From positions 1 to 8,245 of the forward strand of contig CAMYOR010000035.1 of assembly GCA_947278105.1 (NCBI GenBank): a stretch of DNA of 8,245 nucleotides, written 5' to 3'. Under the pieces are notes generated by a model. It worked only from the letters and a program-made list of their open reading frames with translations. It was not told where the DNA came from and did no database searches. Each line of letters opens with the position of its first letter. Within the stretch, counting starts at the first letter, position 1. This DNA comes from an uncultured Tissierellia bacterium. GTDB taxonomy: Bacteria > Bacillota > Clostridia > Tissierellales > Peptoniphilaceae. Positions 1 to 5,653 of this stretch are shown one piece after another. A program made the translations under genes and the position numbers.

Positions 1-5
1 GGGCC

Positions 6-20
6 CACAGGAGGCCTGTG
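6..20. repeat. Short inverted repeat at left edge
   Basis: CACAGG (6-11) and CCTGTG (15-20) are perfect complements around a 3-base loop, so RNA from either strand could form a 6-bp hairpin. Two plus-strand frames are open at the edge: one stops at TGA 19-21, the other at TGA 68-70. A gene entering from the left may therefore end here, convergent with the superoxide reductase gene, but too little is visible to identify one. Low confidence in any function. Confidence 0.25.
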
Positions 21-37
21 AACCCTTTGATTTCAAT

Positions 38-70
38 TTGAAAAAGCAGAAAATCCGTTTTCTGCTTTGA
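38..70 (-). terminator. Probable intrinsic terminator of the superoxide reductase gene
   Basis: Positions 43-53 and 58-68 form a perfect 11-bp stem with a 4-base loop, 15 bases beyond the stop codon of the minus-strand gene. Read on the minus strand the stem ends in a run of five T residues followed by CAA, as expected for a Rho-independent terminator. The stem is A/T-rich with only three G:C pairs, so termination may be incomplete. On the plus strand the T run is only three bases, so it would work weakly in that direction. Confidence 0.6.
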
Positions 71-84
71 GGCGATAAACTGCC

Positions 85-459
85 TTATGCCTCTGCCGCC
101 CAAAGACCATGCTTATTGCAGAATTCGCAAACCTGGACAGGTTCATTTTCACAGCAAAGGGTGAAGCAGGCTTTGGGTTCGTCTCCAGGCTGAAGGAGCT
201 TAACCTGGAATTTCTTGCCCTGTAAGCATCCAATAAATTCAATGTAATGATCTTCTTCCATGGGATGGAGAACGGAACCGACCTGGACTTCGATATCCTT
301 GCCAGTGCGTTTGATCTGAGGAACGTGTTTTTCCTTCGCAGCGTCAACCGTATTGGCCTTTAATTCCTTCATGGGTTCACCACAGCATACGGGCGCTGGT
401 TTTGCGTCATTTAACTTTACCATAAGATTGCCACAATGTTCACAGAAATAAAATTTCAT
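85..459 (-). CDS. dfx: Desulfoferrodoxin (two-iron superoxide reductase)
   Basis: This cytoplasmic enzyme reduces superoxide to hydrogen peroxide without releasing oxygen, usually with electrons from rubredoxin, and is typical of anaerobes. The 124-residue product has the full two-domain layout. The N-terminal desulforedoxin-like domain carries C6-x2-C9 and C25-C26, the four ligands of the Fe(Cys)4 centre. The C-terminal neelaredoxin domain has E43-K44-H45, H65 (HPM), H71 and C114-x2-H117 (CNKHG), matching the four-His/one-Cys catalytic iron site and the nearby Glu/Lys pair of the family. I chose ATG 457-459 because AAGGAGGG (464-471) sits at ideal spacing before it; a TTG five codons upstream lies beside that ribosome binding site and is unlikely. 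The gene stands alone, divergent from lexA. Assignment is very secure; the electron donor is not visible. Confidence 0.95.
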   Translation of the reverse strand: MKFYFCEHCGNLMVKLNDAKPAPVCCGEPMKELKANTVDAAKEKHVPQIKRTGKDIEVQVGSVLHPMEEDHYIEFIGCLQGKKFQVKLLQPGDEPKACFTLCCENEPVQVCEFCNKHGLWAAEA

Positions 460-487
460 TTTTCCCTCCTTCAAAGTTCCACATTCT

Positions 488-519
488 TACCGGCCCGATA
501 AAAAATACCGGTCGAATTT
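488..519. repeat. TACCGG direct repeat before the superoxide reductase gene
   Basis: TACCGGCCCGA (488-498) and TACCGGTCGA (506-515) are imperfect direct copies 18 bp apart. The pair also contains an inverted repeat, ACCGG (489-493) with CCGGT (508-512). It lies about 30 to 60 bp before the start codon, in the promoter-proximal region or leader of the superoxide reductase gene. It could be a regulator site or a leader hairpin. No known regulator's consensus is recognised, so function is inference. Confidence 0.35.
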
Positions 520-530
520 GCTACATTTTT

Positions 531-561
531 TATATACCCCTCCCCCCTTCGCTGAACACAA
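531..561 (-). promoter_or_regulatory. Weak candidate promoter for the superoxide reductase gene
   Basis: On the minus strand TATATA (531-536) could be a -10 element, with TTGTGT (556-561) as a -35 element at a long 19-bp spacing. Both match the vegetative consensus only partly, and no better pair was found in the gap. Transcription would start near position 524, upstream of the TACCGG repeats, leaving a leader of about 65 bases. The call is tentative. Confidence 0.3.
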
Positions 562-564
562 AAT

Positions 565-594
565 TTGAAATTTTTTTCAAAAATATCTTATAAT
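565..594 (+). promoter_or_regulatory. lexA promoter
   Basis: TTGAAA (565-570) and a perfect TATAAT (589-594) are separated by 18 bp, a strong vegetative sigma-factor promoter. The predicted transcription start near 601-602 falls inside the LexA operator that follows, so bound LexA would block initiation directly. This fits the autoregulation known for lexA genes. Confidence 0.8.
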
Positions 595-597
595 AGA

Positions 598-617
598 AAA
601 AGAATAATTGTTCTTTT
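598..617. promoter_or_regulatory. LexA operator (SOS box) over the lexA transcription start
   Basis: The core AGAATAATTGTTCT (601-614) matches the Gram-positive SOS box GAAC-N4-GTTC at seven of eight fixed positions; the left half is GAAT instead of GAAC. The symmetry extends outward through A and T runs, so 9 of 10 base pairs match over the 20 bp centred between 607 and 608. It lies just downstream of the -10 element and ends one base before the ribosome binding site. Position and sequence together make LexA autorepression the likely role. Confidence 0.75.
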
Positions 618-628
618 AGGAGGAATCC

Positions 629-1309
629 ATGGAACCATTGACCCCTAGGCAGGAGCGCATCTTTGCTTATATCAAAAAATATATCCAGGAAAACCACTAT
701 GCCCCTTCTTACCGGGAGATTGGCCGGGAGCTTTCGATTCCTTCCACTTCGACGGTGCATTCTGAGATCCACCAGCTTATTTCCCAGGGCTTTCTCTCGA
801 TGGATCAGGGCAATTACCGATCTTTGAAGGTGACTTCCTTTCAAAAAGATGGGTCTCAAATTTCTCTATTAGAAAAGTCCCGGCCGCAAGGGAGGCTGGA
901 AAATACCGATTTTCACCGGGAGGAAATTTTTGATATTCCCGTCTATGGCAATGTCGCCGCAGGCCAGCCCATCTACGCCGATGACTATATCGAAGATAGG
1001 ATCCCCCTCCCCTCCTCCTTCTTTTCCAAGGGAAATGACCAGTATTTTATCCTCACGGTTCATGGCGAGTCGATGATTGAGGCCGGAATCTTCGATGGAG
1101 ATAAGCTGATTTGTAAAAAGGCGGATTATGCGGATAATGGAGATCAAGTGGTTGCCCTGGTCGACGATTCAGCGACGGTTAAGACCTTTTTTCAAAGGGA
1201 CGGCTACGTGGAGCTTCGGCCGGAAAATGCGTCCATGGAGCCGATTCTCGTAAAAGAATGCCGGATTCTTGGAATTGTCACCGGCCTCTACCGGCTTTAT
1301 CGCCGGTAA
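629..1309 (+). CDS. lexA: LexA, SOS-response transcriptional repressor
   Basis: LexA represses DNA-repair genes until RecA filaments on damaged DNA trigger its self-cleavage. The 226-residue product has an N-terminal winged helix (about 1-68, opening LTPRQERIFAYI with a recognition helix around STSTVHSEIHQL, 39-50) and a C-terminal S24-type peptidase domain (about 102-226). The cleavage bond A111-G112 lies in VAAGQP. The catalytic pair is S148 (GESMIEAGI) and K185 (ATVKTFF), 37 residues apart as in E. coli LexA. ATG 629 follows AGGAGGA (618-624) closely. The linker between the domains is about 27 residues longer than in E. coli LexA (cleavage there at A84-G85). A close promoter and operator indicate autorepression, and a strong terminator follows. 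Confidence 0.96.
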   Translation: MEPLTPRQERIFAYIKKYIQENHYAPSYREIGRELSIPSTSTVHSEIHQLISQGFLSMDQGNYRSLKVTSFQKDGSQISLLEKSRPQGRLENTDFHREEIFDIPVYGNVAAGQPIYADDYIEDRIPLPSSFFSKGNDQYFILTVHGESMIEAGIFDGDKLICKKADYADNGDQVVALVDDSATVKTFFQRDGYVELRPENASMEPILVKECRILGIVTGLYRLYRR

Positions 1310-1337
1310 TTTTGCCGGCGCAGCCGGCTTTTTTTTT
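1289..1337 (+). terminator. lexA intrinsic terminator with a preceding hairpin
   Basis: GCCGGC (1314-1319) and GCCGGC (1323-1328) form a 6-bp G/C stem with loop GCA, followed by nine T residues (1329-1337), a textbook Rho-independent terminator five bases after the lexA stop. A second perfect 7-bp hairpin, TACCGGC (1289-1295) with GCCGGTA (1302-1308), spans the last codons. The repeated GCCGG segments could also pair with each other in alternative ways. Confidence 0.88.
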
Positions 1338-1369
1338 GCGCTTTTTTCATCGGTTCCCAAAAAAGGCGC
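1338..1369. repeat. Imperfect hairpin between lexA and folC
   Basis: GCGC plus six T (1338-1347) pairs with six A plus GCGC (1359-1369) with one bulged G at 1365 and an 11-base loop. It fills the gap between the lexA terminator and the folC stop. On the minus strand it is followed by A residues, not T, so it does not look like a normal folC terminator; no other folC terminator was seen. Confidence 0.35.
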
Positions 1370-2718
1370 TAAGAGAAAGTTTTTTGCTTTAAAAGGAAGG
1401 TCCTTGCTCCGTCCAATAGATAAAGGGACCCGCAGAGAAGAACAGGCCTTTCCGGCTTTTCTTTGAGCGCCTGAAAAAGAGCCTTTTCGACTTCTTCCGT
1501 CCTTTCCCGATCACTTTTTCCTTCAACCTCAACCCAGTAGACCTGGTCCATTTCCTGAAAGAGCATTCCTTGGGTCTGAGGAGGGATTTTTCCCTCGTGC
1601 ATTCCAAAAATAAGGGCCGGCCGGGGGTAGATTCTCCCATCCAGGCCAAGCCAGTGAAGGTTGGCGATCAGGGTTCTTATAGCTGGGTCATTGTGGGCCC
1701 CATCAATGAGGATGATCGGACTTTCCCTTAGAATCTCCAGCCTCCCCGGCAAATAAACCTCCTTGAGGCATTCCTGAATCAGGGCCTTTCTCTCCTTCTT
1801 CCCTAGGGAAAGGGGAAGGAGGGCCTTGATTTTCGGTGAAAGGGACCTTTGGGGATCAGCCAAAGCTTCCAGAGCAAGAAGAGCGGTTCCAAGGTTCTGA
1901 GTTTGATTAAGACCCAAGAGCCGGCTTTCATAATCCCCGGAAAGCCAGCCATGGGTATAAGAAAAAGTCATTTTCGGGGGGCTTCCAGAGGAATCGGAAG
2001 GACAGAGGACCGGCCGGGAAAGCCAGGCGGGATCCAAAAAAAAAGCGGGAGAATTTTTTCTTTTTGCCTCCCGGGTTAGGATTTCTCGGACCGGCTCTTC
2101 TTGGTCTGAAGAAATCAGTGGGCGATTTTTTGTCAGGATTCCAGCTTTGTGTCGGGCAATCTCCTCTATGGTCTCCCCCAAAATATTCATGTGATCCATG
2201 CCGATCCGGCTGATGACCGCTGCCTGGCCCTCTAGGATATTGGTGACATCTTCCCTTCCCCCGACCCCGCATTCAATCACAGCGATTTTGAGGTCTTTAA
2301 AGGCTTCCATTGCTTCTAAAAAAGACCGCTGGAAATACGTAAGCGAGGGAAGGGAAAAGTCTTCTTTAAGCTGATCCATCCTTTCCCGAATCGAAAATAG
2401 TTTTTCATCCGAAATCATCTCCCCGCCCAGAAGGATTCTTTCATTGTATTGGTGGACATGGGGGGAAAGAAAATGGCCCACGGAAAGACCCGTCAGAGCC
2501 TCTAAAGAAGCCGCAAGAAACCTTCCGGTCGACCCCTTTCCATTGGTCCCGGCAAGGTGGATAAAAAGAGGGCCCCGGTCGGGCCGACCCATTCTTTCCA
2601 GCCACTTTACCGTGTCTTTTTGCTTGGAATTAAAATCCTGGATCGGTCGCATATGGGCCCTCTTCCTTAAATCAGCAAGTTCCTTAAAATAGTCCGGTGA
2701 TGGTCCCGTTTTCTTCAA
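1369..2718 (-). CDS. folC: Folylpolyglutamate synthase / dihydrofolate synthase
   Basis: FolC uses ATP to add glutamate to folates; in many bacteria it also makes dihydrofolate from dihydropteroate. The 449-residue product shows the Mur-ligase-like fold: P-loop GTNGKGST (57-64), SPHVHQYNER (85-94), ECGVGGREDVTN (149-160), SRIGMDHMNILGETIEEIARHKAGI (170-194, with the conserved KAGI lysine K191), YLPGRLE (322-328) and DGAHND (339-344). Where most homologues have HQ-x2-N this one has NQTQN (271-275). The TTG start puts the P-loop at residue 57, as in E. coli FolC (about 56), but has no clear ribosome binding site and lies 35 bp inside fhs. ATG 2650-2652, preceded by AGGAAGAGG, is the alternative, but it would remove the usual first helix. 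Translational coupling to fhs is likely. The family is certain; the exact start is not. Confidence 0.93.
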   Translation of the reverse strand: MKKTGPSPDYFKELADLRKRAHMRPIQDFNSKQKDTVKWLERMGRPDRGPLFIHLAGTNGKGSTGRFLAASLEALTGLSVGHFLSPHVHQYNERILLGGEMISDEKLFSIRERMDQLKEDFSLPSLTYFQRSFLEAMEAFKDLKIAVIECGVGGREDVTNILEGQAAVISRIGMDHMNILGETIEEIARHKAGILTKNRPLISSDQEEPVREILTREAKRKNSPAFFLDPAWLSRPVLCPSDSSGSPPKMTFSYTHGWLSGDYESRLLGLNQTQNLGTALLALEALADPQRSLSPKIKALLPLSLGKKERKALIQECLKEVYLPGRLEILRESPIILIDGAHNDPAIRTLIANLHWLGLDGRIYPRPALIFGMHEGKIPPQTQGMLFQEMDQVYWVEVEGKSDRERTEEVEKALFQALKEKPERPVLLCGSLYLLDGARTFLLKQKTFS

Positions 2719-4366
2719 TGTCCATATGGCAGGCTGCTGGGACCTTGGGCAGGCCCGGCATGGTCATAATGGAGCCGGCCAGCATGACGACAAAGCCTGC
2801 ACCTGCGGACAGGCGGACCTCCCGGATTTGGATCGTAAAGTCCTCTGGGGCGTTTAGAATTTTTTCATTGTCCGTGAAAGAGTATTGGGTTTTTGCAACG
2901 CAGATGGGAAGGTTTCCATAGCCTTCCTTTTCCAGATTTTGGAGGGTCAGGCTGGCTTCCTTGCTAAATTCAACCTCCCGGGCGTGATAGACCTTCTTTG
3001 CCAGCATTTCAGCCTTTTCCTTAAGAGAGGCTTCCAAGGGATAGGCGAATTCAAAGCGGGAAGGGTCCCCGTTTTCGCAGGCACTGACCACCTTCCGGGC
3101 CAGGTCCATCATCCCTTCCCCGCCTTTTTCCCAGCCCTCACAGAGGGCGGAGGGAACATTTTTATCTTCACAGGCTCTTTGAAGAAGACGGATTTCCTGA
3201 TCCGTATCGGTGATAAATTTATTGATCGCGACGACGACCGGGAGCCGATAGACCTTTTGCATATTTTCTACATGACGCCAGAGGTTGGGCAGACCTTTTT
3301 CTTCCAAGGTCAAAAGTTCTTCCGGCCGGTATTCTTTTTTCTTATCCCTTCCTCCATGGTGCTGGAGAGCCCGGATCGTTGCCACCATCACCACGCAGTC
3401 CGGCCGAAGACCCGCCGTCCGGCATTTGATATCAAAGAATTTTTCGGCACCCAGGTCCGATCCGAAGCCGGCTTCCGTGACGGCATAGTCCCCGGTTTTA
3501 AGGGCCATCCGGGTTGCCATTATGGTGTTGCACCCATGGGCAATATTGGCAAAGGGGCCTCCATGAACATAGGCGGGGGTATTTTCCATGGTCTGAACGA
3601 GGTTGGGGTCCAAGACGTCCTTCAATAGAAGAGCCATAGCTCCCTGGGCACCTAGATCCTTACAAAGGACCGGCTTTCGGTCGTAGGTCCTTCCGATGAC
3701 AATCCGACCCAGTCTTTCTTTTAAATCCGAAAGATCCCGGGAAAGGCAGATAATGGCCATGATTTCCGAGGCGACGGTGATATCAAAGTGGTCCTCCCGG
3801 GGGACTCCGTGGCTATGGCCGCCCAAACCAACCACGATATTTCTCAGAGCCCGGTCGTTCATATCGACACACCGATGCCAGGTAATTCTTCTGGGGTCAA
3901 TGCCCAGGGCATTTCCCTGTTGGATATGGTTGTCAATCATGGCTGCAAGGAGGTTATTGGCGGCCCCAATCGCATGAAAATCACCGGTAAAGTGAAGATT
4001 GATTTCTTCCATGGGAATGACCTGAGAGTGACCGCCTCCGGCTGCGCCGCCCTTGATTCCGAAGGCCGGACCCAGGGAAGGCTCTCTTAAAGCAAGAACG
4101 GATTTTTTTCCAATCTTTCGAAGGCCGTCCGCCAGCCCCACCGATACCGTCGTCTTCCCCTCCCCATAGGGAGTGGGATGGATCGCCGTCACTAGGACCA
4201 GCTTCCCGTCCTTTTTTCCCTTCCACTGGTCAATGAGATGGTGGGAGATTTTTGCTTTTTTTCTGCCATAGGGTTCGACGGCTTCTTCGGGGATCCCCAT
4301 AGACCTTGCCAATTCTTCGATCGGCTTAAATGTCGCTTCCTGTGCTAATTCAATATCGGTTTTCAT
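2684..4366 (-). CDS. fhs: Formate-tetrahydrofolate ligase
   Basis: Fhs (formyltetrahydrofolate synthetase) joins formate to tetrahydrofolate with ATP, giving 10-formyl-THF. It is the entry to the methyl branch of the Wood-Ljungdahl pathway in acetogens and supplies C1 units for purines in other anaerobes. The 560-residue product has the family's usual length. Landmarks are the P-loop TPYGEGKTT (65-73; most homologues have Ala in place of Y67), REPSLGPAFGIKGGAAGGG (94-112), INLHFTGDFHAI (122-133), DMNDRALR (168-175) and a C-terminal SAGAGF...MTMPGLPKVPAA block. ATG 4364-4366 follows GGAGGAG (4374-4380) at good spacing; an upstream in-frame ATG at 4426 lacks such a site and gives an atypical N-terminus. 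The gene leads an operon with folC, which overlaps its end. One gene alone does not show whether the organism is an acetogen. Confidence 0.97.
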   Translation of the reverse strand: MKTDIELAQEATFKPIEELARSMGIPEEAVEPYGRKKAKISHHLIDQWKGKKDGKLVLVTAIHPTPYGEGKTTVSVGLADGLRKIGKKSVLALREPSLGPAFGIKGGAAGGGHSQVIPMEEINLHFTGDFHAIGAANNLLAAMIDNHIQQGNALGIDPRRITWHRCVDMNDRALRNIVVGLGGHSHGVPREDHFDITVASEIMAIICLSRDLSDLKERLGRIVIGRTYDRKPVLCKDLGAQGAMALLLKDVLDPNLVQTMENTPAYVHGGPFANIAHGCNTIMATRMALKTGDYAVTEAGFGSDLGAEKFFDIKCRTAGLRPDCVVMVATIRALQHHGGRDKKKEYRPEELLTLEEKGLPNLWRHVENMQKVYRLPVVVAINKFITDTDQEIRLLQRACEDKNVPSALCEGWEKGGEGMMDLARKVVSACENGDPSRFEFAYPLEASLKEKAEMLAKKVYHAREVEFSKEASLTLQNLEKEGYGNLPICVAKTQYSFTDNEKILNAPEDFTIQIREVRLSAGAGFVVMLAGSIMTMPGLPKVPAACHMDIEENGTITGLF

Positions 4367-4391
4367 GCCCAGTCTCCTCCAGTCCGGATTC

Positions 4392-4404
4392 GGCATCAAT
4401 TGCC
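4392..4404. repeat. GGCA-N5-TGCC inverted repeat, fhs leader copy
   Basis: GGCATCAATTGCC is a symmetrical GGCA/TGCC pair with a 5-base spacer. It lies in the predicted fhs leader, about 20 to 32 bases after the predicted transcription start. An identical GGCA-N5-TGCC frame occurs at 4442-4454, with centres 50 bp apart. Two such sites flanking a start resemble paired operators, but no regulator is known for this motif here and 4-bp arms can recur by chance. Confidence 0.35.
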
Positions 4405-4430
4405 AGAAAAAAGATTCAAAAAACACCTAA

Positions 4431-4459
4431 ATCATAGCATTGGCAAAAAATGCCGTCAA
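4431..4459 (-). promoter_or_regulatory. fhs-folC operon promoter
   Basis: On the minus strand TTGACG (4454-4459) and TATGAT (4431-4436) are separated by exactly 17 bp, each one base from the vegetative consensus. Transcription should start near 4424, giving a leader of about 58 bases. That leader is too short for a tetrahydrofolate riboswitch, and none was recognised. Confidence 0.8.
4442..4454. repeat. GGCA-N5-TGCC inverted repeat, fhs promoter copy
   Basis: GGCAAAAAATGCC fills most of the spacer between the -35 and -10 elements of the fhs promoter, where a bound protein would exclude RNA polymerase. It is the partner of the copy at 4392-4404. Spacing does not fit a sigma-54 (-24/-12) promoter. 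An operator role is inference. Confidence 0.35.
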
Positions 4460-4504
4460 CGGACCAGATAAGCCCATCTCCTTTCCTTCACGGCTTCTTT
4501 CGGA

Positions 4505-4533
4505 TTGACTTTTCGGATCAGGATCATAATAAT
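4505..4533 (+). promoter_or_regulatory. Candidate promoter of the DUF1002 gene
   Basis: TTGACT (4505-4510) is a good -35 element. The best -10 options are TAATAA (4527-4532, 16-bp spacer) or AATAAT (4528-4533, 17-bp spacer), neither close to consensus. Transcription from about 4540 would include the leader hairpin and ribosome binding site that follow. It is the only plausible plus-strand promoter in the gap. Confidence 0.4.
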
Positions 4534-4568
4534 AAAAATGAAGATTTTTTAGTCCATAACTTTTCTAT

Positions 4569-4588
4569 AAGGCTTTTTTCAAAGCCTT
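4569..4588 (+). other. Leader hairpin just before the DUF1002 ribosome binding site
   Basis: AAGGCTTT (4569-4576) pairs perfectly with AAAGCCTT (4581-4588) around loop TTTC. The hairpin ends 9 bases before the ribosome binding site GAGGAGG (4598-4604). No T run follows on the plus strand, so it is not an ordinary terminator for that transcript. It may stabilise the mRNA 5' end or affect translation; this is inference. Confidence 0.45.
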
Positions 4589-4609
4589 GGGAGCTTCGAG
4601 GAGGAAACA

Positions 4610-5578
4610 ATGAAATTATCTGATAAAAAGAGATCTCTTAAAACTGCCCTTCTCTTTTTGCTTATCCTAGCTTTTTTCATCCAGCCCTGCCAGGCAGCCC
4701 TGTCAAAACGCCCCATTTTCGCCTATGGAGGAAGTCTTACCGAGGAAGAAAAGAAAAAAACGGAAAAGCTTCTAGGGGTTGAGGTGGAAGATTTGATGGT
4801 AAAGGTCAATGTGGATGAGCTAAATACCCTGCTCCATGACGATTATCCCTATAGCCAGTGCTATTCTTCGGTTCGTATCACCCCCGCTGAGGAGAACGAA
4901 GGCATTAAGGTGGAAATTGCCAGCCCCAAAACCATCACCAAAATTAAAGAAAGTGACTATGCCAACGCCGCTATTACCGCCGGGATCACGGACATCAAGA
5001 TTACGGTCGGATCGGTAAAAGCGGTCGATGGATCCGGGGCCTTGGCTGGGGTTTACAAGGCCCTCCAGTGTACTTCGGGAGAACTTGCCAAAGAAAATAT
5101 TCAGGTTGCCCAAAAAGAACTCAAAACCACCTCGGCGATCAATCAAAAGCACGAGGGAACCGATGGATATTCGGATGAGGTCTTAAACGCTGCAATCGCC
5201 GAAATCAAGGCCCAGATGGCCCGGGAAAAGGAAAAAGGAAACCCCCTTTACGAGGATGAAATCAGTCAAATCGTGGATGAGGCTGTCAATAACTATAAGC
5301 TGAAAAAAGTTTTAGACAAAAAAGACGTGGATAATGTCAATAAGGTCATGCGGGATTTTTCCCGCCTGGATCTTTCTGACCAGCAAAAAAAGGCCCTGAA
5401 GAAATTCGGCAAAAACTTGATTAAAAACAGCGGGAAACTGATGAAGGACGTCCACTCCGCTTGGGATGACCTGGAACCTGAGACAAAAAAAGAAGTCGGT
5501 GGATTTTTTAAAACCCTGATTCAAAAGCTGGCGGATTTCTTTATCAATATGTTCCAGGATGAAAGCTACCAGTCCTGA
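4610..5578 (+). CDS. Secreted DUF1002 family protein (YpuA-like)
   Basis: This protein of unknown function is probably exported. Residues 1-29 form a signal peptide: K/R-rich start, hydrophobic stretch about 12-24, and signal peptidase I site after CQA (A29). C27 is not in a lipobox, so it is not an obvious lipoprotein. Residues about 36-152 match the DUF1002 (YpuA-type) pattern: YGGSLT near 39-44, YSSVRITPAEENEGIKVEI at 85-103, YANAAITAGITD at 117-128, and SGALAGVYKA at 142-151. Residues about 190-322 are charged and helical, ending in an amphipathic segment (FFKTLIQKLADFFINMF) that may touch the membrane. No catalytic motif is visible. GAGGAGG (4598-4604) fixes the start. It is a single-gene unit between its own promoter and a strong terminator, divergent from fhs. 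Family is fairly secure; role is unknown. Confidence 0.85.
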   Translation: MKLSDKKRSLKTALLFLLILAFFIQPCQAALSKRPIFAYGGSLTEEEKKKTEKLLGVEVEDLMVKVNVDELNTLLHDDYPYSQCYSSVRITPAEENEGIKVEIASPKTITKIKESDYANAAITAGITDIKITVGSVKAVDGSGALAGVYKALQCTSGELAKENIQVAQKELKTTSAINQKHEGTDGYSDEVLNAAIAEIKAQMAREKEKGNPLYEDEISQIVDEAVNNYKLKKVLDKKDVDNVNKVMRDFSRLDLSDQQKKALKKFGKNLIKNSGKLMKDVHSAWDDLEPETKKEVGGFFKTLIQKLADFFINMFQDESYQS

Positions 5579-5603
5579 TCTTCCCGTTCAGGAAAAAAGG
5601 TAC

Positions 5604-5635
5604 AGAAAAACGGCCCCTTGGGGCCGTTTTTCTTT
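5604..5635. terminator. Bidirectional terminator between the DUF1002 gene and nrdD
   Basis: Positions 5604-5617 and 5620-5633 are perfect inverted complements with a G/C centre (CGGCCCC/GGGGCCG) and A/T flanks; folded, the innermost bases form a short loop. The plus strand ends in TTTTTCTTT and the minus strand in TTTTTCT, so the hairpin can stop transcription both ways. It starts 26 bases after the DUF1002 stop and ends about 20 bases beyond the nrdD stop on the other strand. Confidence 0.92.
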
Positions 5636-5653
5636 GGGAGGATAAAATGAAGA

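Noticed and set aside
2..70. Open plus-strand frame from the left edge to TGA 68-70 as the end of another gene
   Set aside because: Only 22 codons are visible and the frame runs through the 11-bp hairpin; a second frame ending at 21 is equally possible. No family can be recognised.
2885..3628. Long plus-strand reading frame of 247 codons opposite fhs
   Set aside because: It is a mirror of the highly conserved fhs coding sequence, with no ribosome binding site and no recognisable protein features.
4367..4424. Tetrahydrofolate riboswitch in the fhs leader
   Set aside because: The predicted leader is only about 58 bases, shorter than the known riboswitch, and I see no matching pattern of helices.
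4367..4426. N-terminal extension of fhs to an upstream ATG at 4426
   Set aside because: The 20 extra residues do not look like the family, contain the ribosome binding site of the better start, and would begin at the predicted transcription start.
4440..4454. Possible sigma-54 promoter (TGGCA...TGC) in the fhs upstream region
   Set aside because: The distance between the GG and GC elements is one base short of the strict -24/-12 spacing, and a good vegetative promoter is present on the other strand.
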